DNA of 64,000 nucleotides from Camellia lanceoleosa (lineage: Eukaryota; Streptophyta; Magnoliopsida; Ericales; Theaceae): assembly GCA_025200525.1 (NCBI GenBank), contig CM045759.1, positions 1,550,001-1,614,000 of the forward strand, given 5' to 3'. Position numbers and translations under genes: made by a program. This document shows positions 42,421 to 56,000 of this stretch, piece after piece. Positions within the stretch are counted from its first letter, which is position 1. Each line of letters starts with the position of its first letter. Under the pieces are notes generated by a model. It had not been told where the DNA came from and did no database searches. It was given only the letters and a program-made list of their open reading frames with translations.

Positions 42421-43735
42421 CTTTTTTGGACAAACTTTACACACCAACCACCATCCCTCAATACACACACCAACCACAATCCAACACCAGTGTTGTGCCG
42501 GCGTTAGCGTCAGCCCAACTAACCATTTCCCCTTAACAGTTGCCTTCCATCCTCATTCTCTTCCACAGCACCCACCTTTCCAGCCTTCTTCTTTATCTTT
42601 TTCTTCTCTTTTTCTAGGGTTTCAATGTTTGGTGAAGTTGGGAGGGTTGAAGAGTGAACAGCGATGGGAGGAGATTGCGATCTAGCGATAGCAATTGTGA
42701 GAGAGAGAGGTCACGATCTAATGATCTGGGCCCGAAGGGAGGGGAGCTGCAACTTGATGGCGAAAGGAGGCATTGACGACGGAAAGGGGTTGTGAAGCAA
42801 ATGAATTGAGGTTAGAGAGGAGAAAATGGCAGCACGGGAGGGAGAGGCGGGAGAGGCGGCGATGGGAGGTTGAGAGAGGCTGAGGAGGGAGCAGCCGGCG
42901 ATGGTCAGGGTTATTTTGGTATTATACAAAAATTAATGAGGTGTATCGAGAAGAAGTCAAAAAATTCAAAATGTACGTGTCTTTATGGGATGCGTAAATA
43001 GAATCACTCAAAAAAATAAAATAAAAGACATCTCAAAAGTTTTATTAAAATTTTTACTAAATTTTTCTCATGGGTATGCGATTGACATAGAACTCATATG
43101 ATATAAATTTCACACCCATACAATACATTTGATAAAAATTTTAAGAAAACTTTTAGACACCTTAACATTACCCAAAAAAATACGTCTTACTAGGAAGGGG
43201 GTCCCAACCAGTACGGGTGCCTACCAATTTGTGAGGAGAAAAGTTAGGGATCATAAATTTTTTTTCATAAAAATAATCATGAAAGATTTATGATCATTAG
43301 ATTACCTTAATTAGTGTGTGGTGCTTTAGTCTAAATGTAATCCAAATGTCATAAAAATTTCATGATTATTTTCATAAAAGGTTTTTCATAATACCTAGCA
43401 TTACTGATTTGTGAAGTGAATTTTTTTGTAGATTTTTTAGTTGTAGGATATTATTAGAGATTTTTTTTTTTGTGTGTGTTTGTGAAGATAGTTGAATTTT
43501 TCTGTGGTTGAATGTGATGTTTGTGAGAAAAAAAGTGAAATAATTATATAGTTTCATGTGATATTTTGTTTAAATTGATATTTTTTAATTTTGTAAAATA
43601 TTTGTCTTGTAGTGAAAAAAATAAAAATAAAATCCAAAAATCAACCTGCCAAACACCGCCATTGCTTTACGAAGTTTTTACACAGATTATGTACGGATAA
43701 TATTAGCTTTGGAGAAAAAATTGGGTGATCCTAGC
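42421..43735. other. Intergenic DNA, including a degenerate purine/pyrimidine-rich stretch
   Basis: The part 42480-42930 is less A/T-rich (ttctagggtttcaatg, gggaggagattgcgatc, ggcgggagaggcggcg). It looks like decayed gene- or transposon-derived DNA, but no continuous reading frame resembles a known family. The rest is A/T-rich and empty. Confidence 0.4.
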
Positions 43736-44160
43736 ATTTTGCTTGGTTTTATTTTTTCAAAAACATTTTTGAGAAAATTTTGCTTTCTTTTTTTCCGTAT
43801 TTTTTGTTGTTTTTACTATTTTTTTAATAGTTTAAGCAATTTTTTTATTTTTTAAACAAACTTAATATAAATACACCAAAAAGTAAACAAATTGTAAAAA
43901 AAATCTTTTAAAAATTAACTAAATACCAAAAATATAAAAAAAATACAAAAATATAATACATTTTTTTGTATTTTTATATATTTATTAATTTTTTTAAATA
44001 TTTTTTGACAATTTTTTTACTTTTTAGATACATCTAAGTAACGTACATCTAAAAAAGTAAAAAAAATGTTTAAAATTTTAAAAATATTCACTAAAAATAA
44101 AAAAAATACAAAAACTAAAAAATTCAATTTTCAAAAAACTTAATCCAGAAAACTCAAACC
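43736..44160. repeat. Dispersed ~430-bp MITE-like family, copy 3, next to pectinesterase
   Basis: It begins near attttgcttggttttat and ends at aaactcaaacc (44160). It parallels 4275-4711 in the same segment order (aagcaattttttta, taaataccaaaaat, catctaagtaacgtacatc, cttaatccagaaaactc). It stops 55 bp before the pectinesterase start codon, so it lies in the promoter or 5' UTR. Confidence 0.55.
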
Positions 44161-44215
44161 TTCGCGGAACCACATATTTCATTTGTTCTCACCTGCATTT
44201 CGACTTCTCCCCAGA

Positions 44216-46092
44216 ATGGAGTGCAATACCAACTTCCAGACTTCAACTCAATCCTCCAAGAATCTGAAAAGAACCACCCAATCAAAGACCATCATTCTCT
44301 TCGTCTTTTTTACCCTAATCACCACATTGCTCTTTGCTTCTCTTCTCAGGGACTACTCATCGTCTACCCCGGCCAAGTCCTCTTTGGTTCCACCACCACC
44401 ACCACCACCACCACCACCACCACCACATCCACTGATCAAGAATGCCTGCACCAACACTTTCTACCCTTCTCTCTGCTTCACCACCCTCTCTTCCACCATT
44501 CCCACCTCCAAGAACGGCTCAACAACCCTCCATTATCTTCTTGAGTTTGCGATTAATCAAACCATCAGAACAGTCGTGGACACTGGGTTTGATGTTACGG
44601 ATCTCTTTACCCACCAAGATTTGAATTCTCACGAAAAGAGCGCTCTGAATGACTGTGCAGATATGCTGGATCAAACCCTTTATGAACTTGGACAAGCCAT
44701 TGATGACTTGCGTAGATTCCCAGCTTCTATAGGTTATCTTCGTCGATCGTATGGTAATCTCAAAACCCTTCTCAGTGCGGCGATGACAAACGAGAATACG
44801 TGCATTGATGGAATCTCTGATTTGGAAGAATATGATTTGAAGGGACAGAAGGGTCTCAAAGAATACCTTCAAGGCTTGTTGGATCCCATTTCTCACATGA
44901 TCAGCAATTGCTTGGCCATGATCAAGTATATGGAGACCATAAACCCCCAAGCAATCAGCAAGAATGTACCAATGTTGATCAACAACGTGCCGGAAGATGA
45001 GTTCCCATTGGCGTGGATGACGACGGGTCATCGGAGGATGATGGAAAGAGGGCGCAGAGTGAGGCCACACGTTGTTGTTTCCAGCAATGGGATTGGAAAA
45101 CACCGCACCATTGGAGAGGCGGTCAGGATGGCCCCAAACATGAGCTTGAACAGGTATGTGATAAGAATAAAGGCAGGAAAATACACAGAAAATGTGGTCA
45201 TTCCCAGGGAGAAGGTTAATATCATCTTGGTTGGAGACGGTATGAACTCAACAGTGATCACCAGCTCTAAAAACTTCATTGATGGGTTTTCCACCTTCAC
45301 TTCGGCTACCTTGAGTATGTTGCATTAACACATTTGCTTTCTCATTGTAGATTTTCTGTGCTTTCCCCAAATTTGATTTCTTCCATTATGTTTGCAGCTG
45401 TGGTTGGAGACAAATTCATAGCAACGGACCTTACAATCATGAACACAGCCGGTCCACAGAAACACCAGGCAGTTGCTCTACGGGTGAATTCCAATGCTGC
45501 CTTCTATCGTTGCAACATCATTTCCTATCAGGACACCCTTTACGCTCATTCTCTCCAACAATTCTACCGTGAATGTACAATCCAAGGCACAATCGATTTC
45601 ATCTTTGGCAATGCAGCAGCGATCTTCCAGAACTGTCTCATTCAAGTTCGAAAACCAATCCTGGGTCAAGAGAACATGATCACTGCTCAAGGGAGAGAGG
45701 ACCCAAACCAGAACACCGGCATATCATTACAGAACTGCACCATAGTTGCTGCACCAGACCTTACTGTGGCTGAGAGGGCCAACTTTTCGACCTTCTTGGG
45801 TAGGCCATGGAGGAACTATTCGAGGACAATCGTCATGAAGAGCTATCTCGGGGATCTGATACACCCAGAAGGTTGGCACAAGTGGAATGAATATAGCACC
45901 TTAGACACCGTAGAGTACACAGAATACATGAATTCTGGACCAGGTTCAGATACGAGACGAAGGGTCACCTGGGCAGGGTACAAAAAGAATTGCAGTGAAG
46001 ATGTAGCAAGGCAGTTCACAGTGGGCTCTTTCTTACACGGAGCAGATGATTGGTTGGAATCGACAGGTTTTCCTCTTTCTAATGGTCCATGA
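44216..46092 (+). CDS. PME: Pectin methylesterase with N-terminal inhibitor-like pro-domain
   Basis: Two exons, 44216-45314 and 45398-46092, join in frame to 597 residues. Start MECNTNFQTS at 44216 is the first ATG after the repeat. Residues ~25-44 are a hydrophobic anchor, followed by a run of prolines (CCA repeats near 44390-44425), then a PMEI-like pro-domain (ACTNTFYPSLC; four-helix type), a basic HRRMMERGRR stretch resembling the cleavage site between pro-domain and enzyme, then the pectinesterase domain. Catalytic motifs are present: GKYTE, QAVALR (Q390), YQDTLY (Q411, D412), DFIFGNAA (D433) and LGRPW (R502). The enzyme removes methyl esters from wall homogalacturonan, releasing methanol and allowing calcium cross-linking. 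It acts in the wall after secretion. The loop between Q390 and Q411 is one residue shorter than usual. Confidence 0.95.
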
Positions 46093-46317
46093 GATGCAGA
46101 TTCAGGGAAACCGAAAATGTACAAAGAAACTTCTGTATATATCCCAAACAGCTGTGGATTTACAATAATCACTTGAAAACAATTTGTTAGTATAGCAACA
46201 TAATTCAGACTAACTCTGCAACTAGTCTCCATGAATTTGAGAGTTTTCTGCTTTTGGTGACCCTGCATGCATCAAACATTAAACTGATTGAAGAGGAAAC
46301 AAGAGTGAAAATTATAC

Positions 46318-46323
46318 AATAAA
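46318..46323 (+). promoter_or_regulatory. Probable polyadenylation signal of pectinesterase
   Basis: AATAAA occurs 226 bp after the stop codon, the first exact signal downstream. Plant poly(A) signals are loose, so this is only the best candidate. Confidence 0.45.
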
Positions 46324-46778
46324 CCTGAATGGTTCTTGTGAATATATTATTTGTTTTCCCTCGGATACTAGCCCCACTTTGCTTCAGGGAACTAAACCAG
46401 CCACTTCTCTGCTTAGTAAAAAGAAATAGAATCACTGTGTACACTGATGTAGGAAAAACTCAAAATGTTCATCTGGAAAATTTATATACATTCGATCCCC
46501 TAGTTGCAAAAATTTCCTTTTGTTACACTAGGGGGTTTAGCTAATTATTCACTGTGCTAAATACCCAGGGCATTGAGAAAGCCGGCACTTGAAAGAAAGC
46601 ATGGATGTATGGTTCATTAAAATTTCAAGGTCCTTTTGGTCTGTGTGTTCATGTCCCTTTCTTTCCATTTCTGAAAAATCCAACTCTTCTACACTATGTA
46701 ATCACAGAGGAGCCACCAAATATGCAGCAAACGTTTCTTCATAATCTACCTTTAATTTACTACATTCTTTTACTCATC

Positions 46779-47084
46779 TCATTCCTGAATTTCCCTCGTC
46801 TTTTTCTGCTGGTGGAGTGGCTGCCTTGGATAGAGAACTATTGCAAATATCAAAGCAAAAGCAAGACCAGCAACCCCGCTAAAGGGTTGGAATGGGTGAG
46901 TACCAGTAGCCCACTGGGGAAAATTGGGCTGATATGTCAAGAAACCACCCATTTGTAAGATGAAACTTGAAGCCATTATCCCTGAGCGCAATCCAATTGG
47001 TATGGAGAGGCTACCATGGTTTCTTTGCGAGCCCCTGCAAGACCCAATGACAGAAGCCACAGGCCCGGAACTGCCCACGGAGAC
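46779..47084 (-). other. Last exon of the fusion gene with an apparent one-base frameshift
   Basis: From the acceptor TTTCAG the exon reads, in frame with the previous exon, SPWAVPGLWLLSLGLAGAR and then KETMVASPYQLDCAQG before TAA (46978-46976). From about 47032 the other frame reads QRNHGSLSIPIGLRSGIMAS through to a stop at 46779-46781, and that text, not the first, resembles the family's conserved end. A base seems missing in gctcgcaaag (around 47028-47036). Confidence 0.65.
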
Positions 47085-50000
47085 CTGAAATTGGGTTGAA
47101 GAAAAGGATCATGATATTTTCACTTCCATATAGTCATTAGAAAGAATTGTAATTGCCAGAATTGGAAAAAAAGATCCAGAAGAAAAATATTGTCATGAGC
47201 ATTTCGGACAGTGTTCTTAAAAGGAGGGTTCTGGCATGGGTTGAAATGCAGAGCTTTATACATGTGCATGCATATGAGGAGAGAGAAAAGGTGTTCTTAA
47301 AAATGTTTCTTTTTCCTTTTGTGAAATGCCAATAAATATAAGAAAAAGTAAGACGGAAAGAGAAACTACAAGAACTACAAAGGCTCAATGTCGATCAAAA
47401 TGCAAATGACAAACATACCTCTGAGACAAAGAAAAGGCAAGTCCTGAAATAATAATTCCGCGATAATATCCAAGATCTGTGGCAATTTCATCAGGCAACC
47501 ATGACCTGAATAGCAGTTCTTCTACCAGTGATACACCTGTTGCTGTTACGATTCCTCGAACAAGAAGTAAAAGCATCTTGCCAAATCCTTTGAGCCATGC
47601 CATATCATCTAAAGAAAATGAAATAAAAGTGGAAGGCCATGACAGACGGACACAACCAAGCAGTACATTCAAAGAATGTATTGATAAAACAAGCATAACC
47701 CCTCCAACCAATCCCATAAAAAAATTTCGGATCTGCAAGAAAAAACCCAACATTAGCTTTTTGGTCCAAGCTAAACAACAGGAGAAAAAAATGTTAATAG
47801 CATTTGAAGTCCTTGAACCTCAGCCAAATTTGCTTACAGAAAAATTAAAATATATTATTTTTAAAAAAGATGCATAATTTCTATAAAAAGAAGCAGTTTC
47901 CAACAATGACCTTGGACTCTGGATATCACCCTAAATAGAGCCTAGTGTTGAAAAATTCATATAACTAACCCTAAGTTGGGTAAATTCCATCAATGGTCGT
48001 TTATATATGATATACCTACACTTGCTACTTTAAGGACTTTGTCTTTGCACGATAAGTGAAATCCATACCTTCGATAAAGAAGTAAAATCCAGCCCATATT
48101 GCTCAATTGGATTTTCATACCCTCGAATTCTTTTGCCCCATAACATAAGAAGTATCATAATCGAGGCATAGAGGCCAACAATGCAAACAAGCTCTGCCAT
48201 TTTGGAGGAGTCATGCATCACCCAGCTTCGCACAAGTGTAGGAAGAAGTGGAACAACAATTGGAGACCATAAAACAAGCACCATGAAGACAAACCCAAGT
48301 ATCCTAGTGGAAGAAAGCATGATAGTACAAAGAAGTCAGTAAACTCAATATTTAGGTATACAATAAAACTCAATTGGAAAAGAATGAATAGTCAAAATAT
48401 ATTTGGTAAAAGCATGTGCGTTACATTAGACACATCCACTGCTGGGATCTGCTTATTACACATTATGAAGCTTGTGTTACAAAATGGCAGATCAATGGGT
48501 ATGCTGTTGATTAGTCCAGTTGAATTTTAGAAAACTAGTCCATAGAATCGAATTCTAAACTGGCGTGGCGCAGCTGGATGCTTCTGATCCATAGAACAGG
48601 AAGAGGGGTCAGCCAAAAAGAAACACTAACGACCACCAAAACAATAAAAAGAAGAAGCATTATCGTTTACTTTGCTGGTTTGTATATAGAGGGCTAAATG
48701 AGTGCCAAAAGGGAATATGGCTTGTAATAGATATGATGACCTACTGTCATGGCCCAAGAAGAGTAGGAAAAATATGATTCCTGTTGTTAGCATGGAGTAG
48801 TTGAAATGTAAGGTATCATTAAATTGAGGCATATATTATGATGTGGTTGATGTTGAATGAAGCAATTAATGTCCCTGTGATCTAGGCACTATATCAGATA
48901 TTCTTAGAAATAACTGTAACAGGTGTACAGCTGATGTTTATGATAAATTACTTGGTACAAAATATAATTTTTTAGCTTAGTTTGTCATTTACGTGACGGT
49001 AGATGGTAATGTTAGGAGAAGGGTAGACCTAAATTAACGAGACTAGTGTAGTAAATAGAGATATGAATCTCCTTAATTTGACTAACGAAATGACCTTGGA
49101 TAGAATCAAGTGAATAAGAAGGATTCATGCAGGCGATTCCATTTGATGGGACTTAAGGCTTAGTTTGGCTTGGTTTGGTTTAGTTTGTCATTTGATTGAC
49201 GGATAAGAACTAGTTGAGCACCAGTACCACTGGGAAAACAAGGGTTGCCATCAAAAGCCTGCATTAAGCTAGCTTCAAAGACCATTGGTAAAGTAGATGT
49301 GTTTACTAGGAGAAAATATTATATATCTTGAAGAGAGATAAACGTAACAAGAAAAGTATTTAAAAATTCTTTCCCGGGATCTCAAAATTCTGAGAGAACT
49401 ATTTGTGAATTCCAGAATCTAATGTTGAGGTTGTGGTTAAAATTTACCCAATAACCTTGGGGTTGTGTGTTCAAGTACGAGGGTAACTACTTTTTATAAT
49501 GGTCAAAGGTTAGGTCTGCACCCAATATTGGGTGTATATATATATATATTTTATTTTATTTATATATATGATCTGAGGTTCCTCAATTTACTAGTATGTT
49601 TAGAAGTGAAATTAAAAATCTCTCCCCAAAATTACCCATTACAACCACAGAGTCACACTTGACTAAGCAAAAATTTTATATCCCAGCTACTAAGAGACCT
49701 AGTTAACTAGACAAAATGCTTGTATAGTTTTCACCATTTTACACAATATAGGTTAACTTTTTTATATCAAGAGGGTATTGCTCCATAAGCAATCCTGCTG
49801 TGGAATAGAAGAAATAACAAGAAAAGGAGAAAAAAGGGGCACAGGGGACAGAGCTAGATTTGACTAGCCATATCAGATAATTTTGTTGATTCTCCAAGAC
49901 AATGTTGCAAAAACTAGTGGCTGAACCAAAAGCTATCAACAATAACAACTACATAGCTAAAATCAACAATGAGAATTCCTATGGAACCTTCTTCATTTTG

Positions 50001-53000
50001 CAGCTTCTCAACCCTAAAACACAAGAATAAAGTTGTAAAAAATCTGAAAAGTGATAATATTTCTGGTATAAAGTATGGCAACAATACAATACAAATTGAA
50101 GCACAGTTAATTCCCTGAGTGCTAAGGCTCTCCACCAGAGTTATTAAGTTGTATCTTCTTCATGTGTGATATATTAAAAGTTCTCTTTCTTTCAGAAATT
50201 TAGGCTCTGTTTGGAAGAGCTTTGGAATTGTAATTCCACCTTAGTTTGCACGTGATGTTTGGTTGTAGTTTTCAAAAATTAATTCTACATCCACTTTTGA
50301 AAACTCTTTTCCAGACGAAAAAATTTGGCTAACCCGGTTGTCCTCCCAGACGTCTGGCCGGTTGACCAGAACAATGTACGTTTTTTTTTTTTGCACCTAT
50401 TATTTTTATATTTTAAATAAAAAATACTTCCAGAATTTTTTTAAAATTTTTTATGAGCTTTGAATAAGATTTTGGGTTGTGTGTTTGATTATGAATTGTA
50501 AGTTTTTGAATTAAATATCATATGTTACATCATTCATTTCAAACTCAATTCAAAACTCTTTTCAAAACTCATAATCAAACAAATTTTCCATACTCAAATC
50601 ATAATTCCAAAACTCACAAACTCAAAATACAACTCTATTTTCAAATCATATTTAGAAAATTCTACCAAACGCTACCTTAATCTTCTCCAGTTAGTTTTCA
50701 ATAAATAAACTACAATTTATACTTTTAATGTGAAGAGAGAAGAGAGAACCTCCAGTAACTTAATTTACCTTTGAAACAAGGGTCGTTCAGCAATACGCAG
50801 AAACGAGATAAGCCTATCAGTCAAACTCATAGCACCACGCATACCCCCCCAAAGCAAAGCAAATTTACCAACCATCCTCAACATGCCACCCTTTTGTGCA
50901 AATTCTGTCAGCATCGCCACCAGCCTGAGTGGACAAGGAGAACTGTGAGAATATCAAGGGAAATCAGTATTTATGTGTTAATTAAACAACTGACCAGACC
51001 TGTCATGATCCACTTCGCCATCTTCTTTCATAGGTACCACAGGACCAGCAACAGACATGGCTTTCTCTGCAAGGCTTGTGACCATGCCATTCTGGTTTTT
51101 CTCAGATATTTCCTCCTCGAGCTTGTCAGGCTTCTTCTGATGATTTCCTTTCTCCTCCAAGGACTTGGACAAGCTTTTAGAAGTTTCATTAACTTTGGCT
51201 GAATCCTTCAATGCCCATAAATCACCAACAAACATAAAGACCCAACAAGAAAAAAAAATACACAATGGCACAACCTAGCATGCATCATTATTTATGAAGA
51301 GTTGTTGATGCTGTTCCAGTTAAGACCATAAAGTTTGAGCAAATAACTTCCTTGAATTTAACAAGGGGTAACGTTGAGAGAGGAAAACTTTCAAGACTTA
51401 TTAATATGACAAACTGTAGAAGAGGAAGACAGGAAGAAGGCCAAACTTTGTGAGGCAAAATAAGAAATAATCTGAAAGGGCTTAGTTCATTTCTGTCCAA
51501 GAAAAGTGAATACATGCACAAGATTCAATGACCAAAATGAGAAGGATAAATTGGGTGGCAGTTTTCTTCGAAAGTCAACAGTAAACACATTGAGGGAAAA
51601 GTTAAAAAGGAAGATGTGAAGAAGAAGGCAATGAAAAATTACTCCTAGACAGTTTAGAATGTGCCAGTGTTGTTGGCCAAAAACAGTAAGGCCATTAATG
51701 TAATCTTTCATTTCAGAAAATAACAAACATGACAGTCATGTAATATCAATACTGCATTTTCTAAGTAAATGACACCACTTTCACTCCTTTTTATTAATTG
51801 AAGCAACTTCACACTTTACATGTGCATCAGAACAACTTGCAAGAAATCTGAACAAAGTCATAGTTATTTTGGGGCGATAAGAGACACCCTCTGATGAACT
51901 TGACACAGATAAAATATCCAACTCACTTGTGAGGAATGATATCCCAAAATTTGTCATCATAGGAGCAGGTTAAAAGAATAATACATAGTGTGAAGGGATC
52001 TAAGTGTCACCTGTTGATGCACCAACAAAGCTGATGCTCCCAGGGCAGCTGTAACAGCACCAATCATGACAGAACCATTGTTTAGTTTTTTTAATTCATC
52101 CTTTTCCTCATCTCTGCTTCTGGACAAATTGTAGTTCAGATTGATTTTATTACGAAGCAGTCGATCAGCCTCTGTCTCAAATAGTCGAGCACCATTTCTT
52201 TCCACAGAATGATTAATTTGATCAAGGGCCATGGCTTCACTTTGGTCATTACCATTTACTGTTTCTACATTGAAAAATTTTCTCAAAGCAGCTAAGCAAG
52301 AGCCTACAACAACACCAACTGGGAGTACTCTTGCCAAATAATTGGTTTCCTGAACAGCTAAATAAATAGCCTTTATTATATGCTCTCCATGAAGCGTACC
52401 TATTTTTTCCGAATGATTGTCTTTACCATCCAAAAACCATGTATGATCCTTCCCATGTCCTGCAGCCAGAGACACCACCTTTGCAATTTCTTCCATATCT
52501 CTGGCAAGATTGGGCTCTATCTCTTTCGTGTTATCTGTACTTAGCCTTCGACCCACTTCGACCTTCAATGAATCCAGTACAATATTCTTAACAAAGCTCA
52601 TCACCTCTGAGTCTGATGTTTCATTACCAATTACAAGTTTTTGATTCGAGTTGCCCACTTTCTCATATTCTTGATCTTGAACGGGCTCCTCTTGTTTTTC
52701 AGCATCCATTATAACATATGGTGGTTCAATAAATTCGTCTGTATCTGATTTTGAAGGTGAATGAGCCTGAATATCTTTGTTGGCACCTTCATGAGTAGCA
52801 ACATCACTGGCAGAATCTTCATTATTTCCAGATAGTTCCAAGAACTTCCACTGATCTTCTTCTGGAAAATAGTCGAGAAATAAAGCAGTAGTTGTATCTA
52901 AGTCTAGTGATTTGGTATTTGGCATCTTCGAAAGAAGATATTTACGGAGGAATTCCTTGTAAAGAGAGTCACCATATGGGTTTGTAGTTATAAACAGTGG

Positions 53001-56000
53001 AACATTATATAAATGCCTTATATTTGAATTCTTGGCCAAAAGGTTGCTGCTTACCAAAAGTTCCTTTGTTCCATTTTCCTCCTTACTTTCCCCCTTAAAT
53101 GGATCAGGGCTTCCTATAAGTCTCTCCTTGTCTGGCCATCTGGTTCTCGCATCATTATGTGAAACCGTTCTATCATATGAAGGAAGGTCATCTACCATGT
53201 CAGACTCTGAGCTCCGGTCATTTTTATTTTCTTCTTTCCTTGTTGAGTTATAGTCATTAATGACTTGATGGTTCTCAGGTATAGAGCCAATTCTCCTGTC
53301 CTCAACCTCTTTCTTATCAACTTTAGTTTCATTGTCTTTCTTATCATCAACTTTAGTTTCATTGTCCTTATCAACTTTAGTTTCATTGTCTTTTTCCTCC
53401 TCCATCTGAGTAATCATATCTTCTATTGCACCAAATACGCTGTTAACAGCCACTTGTGTGGAATCATCTATCCCTGTCAAGGTACTAAATGCCTGAGAAA
53501 CACTGAAGGTTGGGGAATCAGAGCTGTTTTGATTCAAAACAGAATGTGTACTGTTTTCCTCCCTTTTCTGATCATCATTTCCTTCGCTTTCCATTGGTTG
53601 GGCATCTCCTTCGCTTTCCATTGGTTGGGCCTCAGAAGATGGTACTGGATGTGACAATCCTTCCTCTGTCATGTTGGATGACATGTTATTTTGATCAGTA
53701 GAACAATTTGTTACTTTTTCTACATTCTCCTGGATATTGTTCTCCTCTTTCCTTTCAAACTTAGCTAGTCCACCATTCTGGTCCACGATGTGTAGGTCAA
53801 CAGTTGCATCCTCACTGCCACCAGGCCTTTCAGACTGGCTGGGAAAATTAGGCTTAGCAACAGTCTCTGACCCATTTTCATTAGAGTCAGGATATTGAGC
53901 AGCTCTTTCTGTAGACATATCCACATTTTCCTGATCTTTTTCCCATTCAACAGTGTCCTTTTTTCCTGAACTGGAGATGTCACCTCCTTGGGTATTTGAT
54001 TGAAAGTGACCACTGTCAGTGTTTTTTTGTAGTGTCTCTGAAGTCTGAAGCTCTGATTCCAGGCCCCCAGCAGGCCTGTCCACAGAAACTTGATTATCAG
54101 TAGAACTATCTGTCAGGTCCTCAACCCTATTGCTTAGATCTGAAGAATGAGGATCTTCATACCCTCCACAACTTGATAGTTCAACATTTTCCTGGATCTT
54201 TGACTTTAATCTGGAAGCCACATTAGGTATCCGATTGATATTCAGAAATCCATCAAGTTTAAAATTTGTTCCCTGATTATGCAAAATTTCAGAAACAGCA
54301 GTTGTAAGCTTGCCACGAACATCCTCAGGCACAGCATCTTGCAAAGCTTTCACAACTGTCTCTCCTTGGCCCACAGCCATCAGGACCTAGACACAAATGA
54401 CAAAAAATTGTGATAAAAATTCCATAATTTTTTGACAGCATAATTATACTTTATCCATTAAGTAGCTCACAGAATCATTTTAAACCAAGTCCTGTGGATC
54501 CAAATATGCAAGTATATCAAAGGAAATTCATTAAGACATGAGACATTCTTAAACAGCTCATAACAGTATTGATGAGACAATTTTGAGTTCTACAAGGTGA
54601 TACTTCATAATTATTATTACCCAGAATCCCTACTCCTTGAAAAAAATATACAACTTTTATTTCTGAACTCATCCTAATGAAATGCCAAGCAGAATCTCAC
54701 ACCACAACATGGAAGCATCATACAAGGAGAGAGAAACAAACTCTATTTTAATTTTTCTCCATAAGGGTAGCACTCTCTAGGACCTATCTATACAATTCTA
54801 CATCAGCCATTTGACCAATATCACAACAATGAAAATAATTTCTTTCAAGGAAAAAGATATTGGCACCAAGGAGTTCAAAAGTGCCAGGCAGTCATTCTCA
54901 CCACCACAAGAATAATTTTGAAACACACTATGATATTACAAAAAAAAAAAAAATTACAACACATAACCTACAATGATTTCTATAGATATAGGGGGGAAAA
55001 ATAATGACATGATATGAAACCAGTTAACAATAAAAAATGTTTTAGCATTAACTGCAAAAATATAGAACTGCTACAGGTTTCATGGTTTCATATTTCATTT
55101 TATGCACACAACATACAGAGCATGTAAAACTAAACATTATTAACTGAAATACAATATATTGAAGATCAGTATGCAACTAATAAAGCAATACCTTCTGCTT
55201 CTGTTCTTCAGTCAGAGTACCAGGCATGGTCACATCAAGCATATTCATAGCCACTTGTGCAGTTTGGAGCACTTGGCCTCTTTCATCATCTATAGGATTG
55301 CCTTCCTCCTTGACTAATACCGCATCAACAGAGCTAGCCTGCTCTAATGTACCATTGCTCTTTTGTTGCAATCCTCTATCTTCAATTTCAGGATTTCTCT
55401 GTGAATCATGTCTGAATCTTGAACTGATGCTAGCTGAGATATCACTTTCTCCAAGCCTCTCCTCTAAAGGATATGAAGAATACCCATTTAAAACATTTGA
55501 CTGGGAAAGATTCAGCAGTTTGTTTACTCTACCACTTTTATCAGATGCTGTGCCTTCCACCCATGCTAAACCTTTTGAAGGATTGAGGGTAACATCGACA
55601 TCTTTCAAAAGAGGATGGCGGCCTTTTAAAAGTCCAAGTTCCACACCTGCAAGCCACTGCACATACCACATGCATACTCATAACATTGACAGTTGCACAA
55701 GTGATATTTACATTGGCCAAAATCCTAGTATACCACTATCAAACATTCCATTCCATATCAATAAAACCAGAAGATCATTACACATGGTGATGGTGGCGAG
55801 ATCAGTATCACACATCCAGACACACATCATTCCAACAATACCAAGATAACTGAAATAGGCATAAAATGAAATTCGTTTTCCCAAGAAAATAATTTTTGAA
55901 AATATTGGTACTCCTTCAACCCCAAATAACTAAGTACTCCAATAGTTCTTTTACTTCAATACAAAATTGACACATCAACACTAAAAACAAACTTAGGATG

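Noticed and set aside
44183..44215. Pectinesterase starting at 44183 instead of 44216
   Set aside because: The codon at 44183 is TTG, not ATG. The first ATG in frame is at 44216 and the signal anchor follows normally.
47060..47084. Alternative acceptor gggcag in the last exon of the fusion gene to restore frame
   Set aside because: It would give frame QRNHGSLSIPIGL but replaces the conserved PGLWLLSLGLAGAR with unrelated residues; a missing base explains the data better.
53265..53654. Plus-strand frame of 129 codons inside the large exon
   Set aside because: It is the reverse reading of the acidic repeats (DNETKVD) of the fusion protein; the other strand has the long 792-codon exon.
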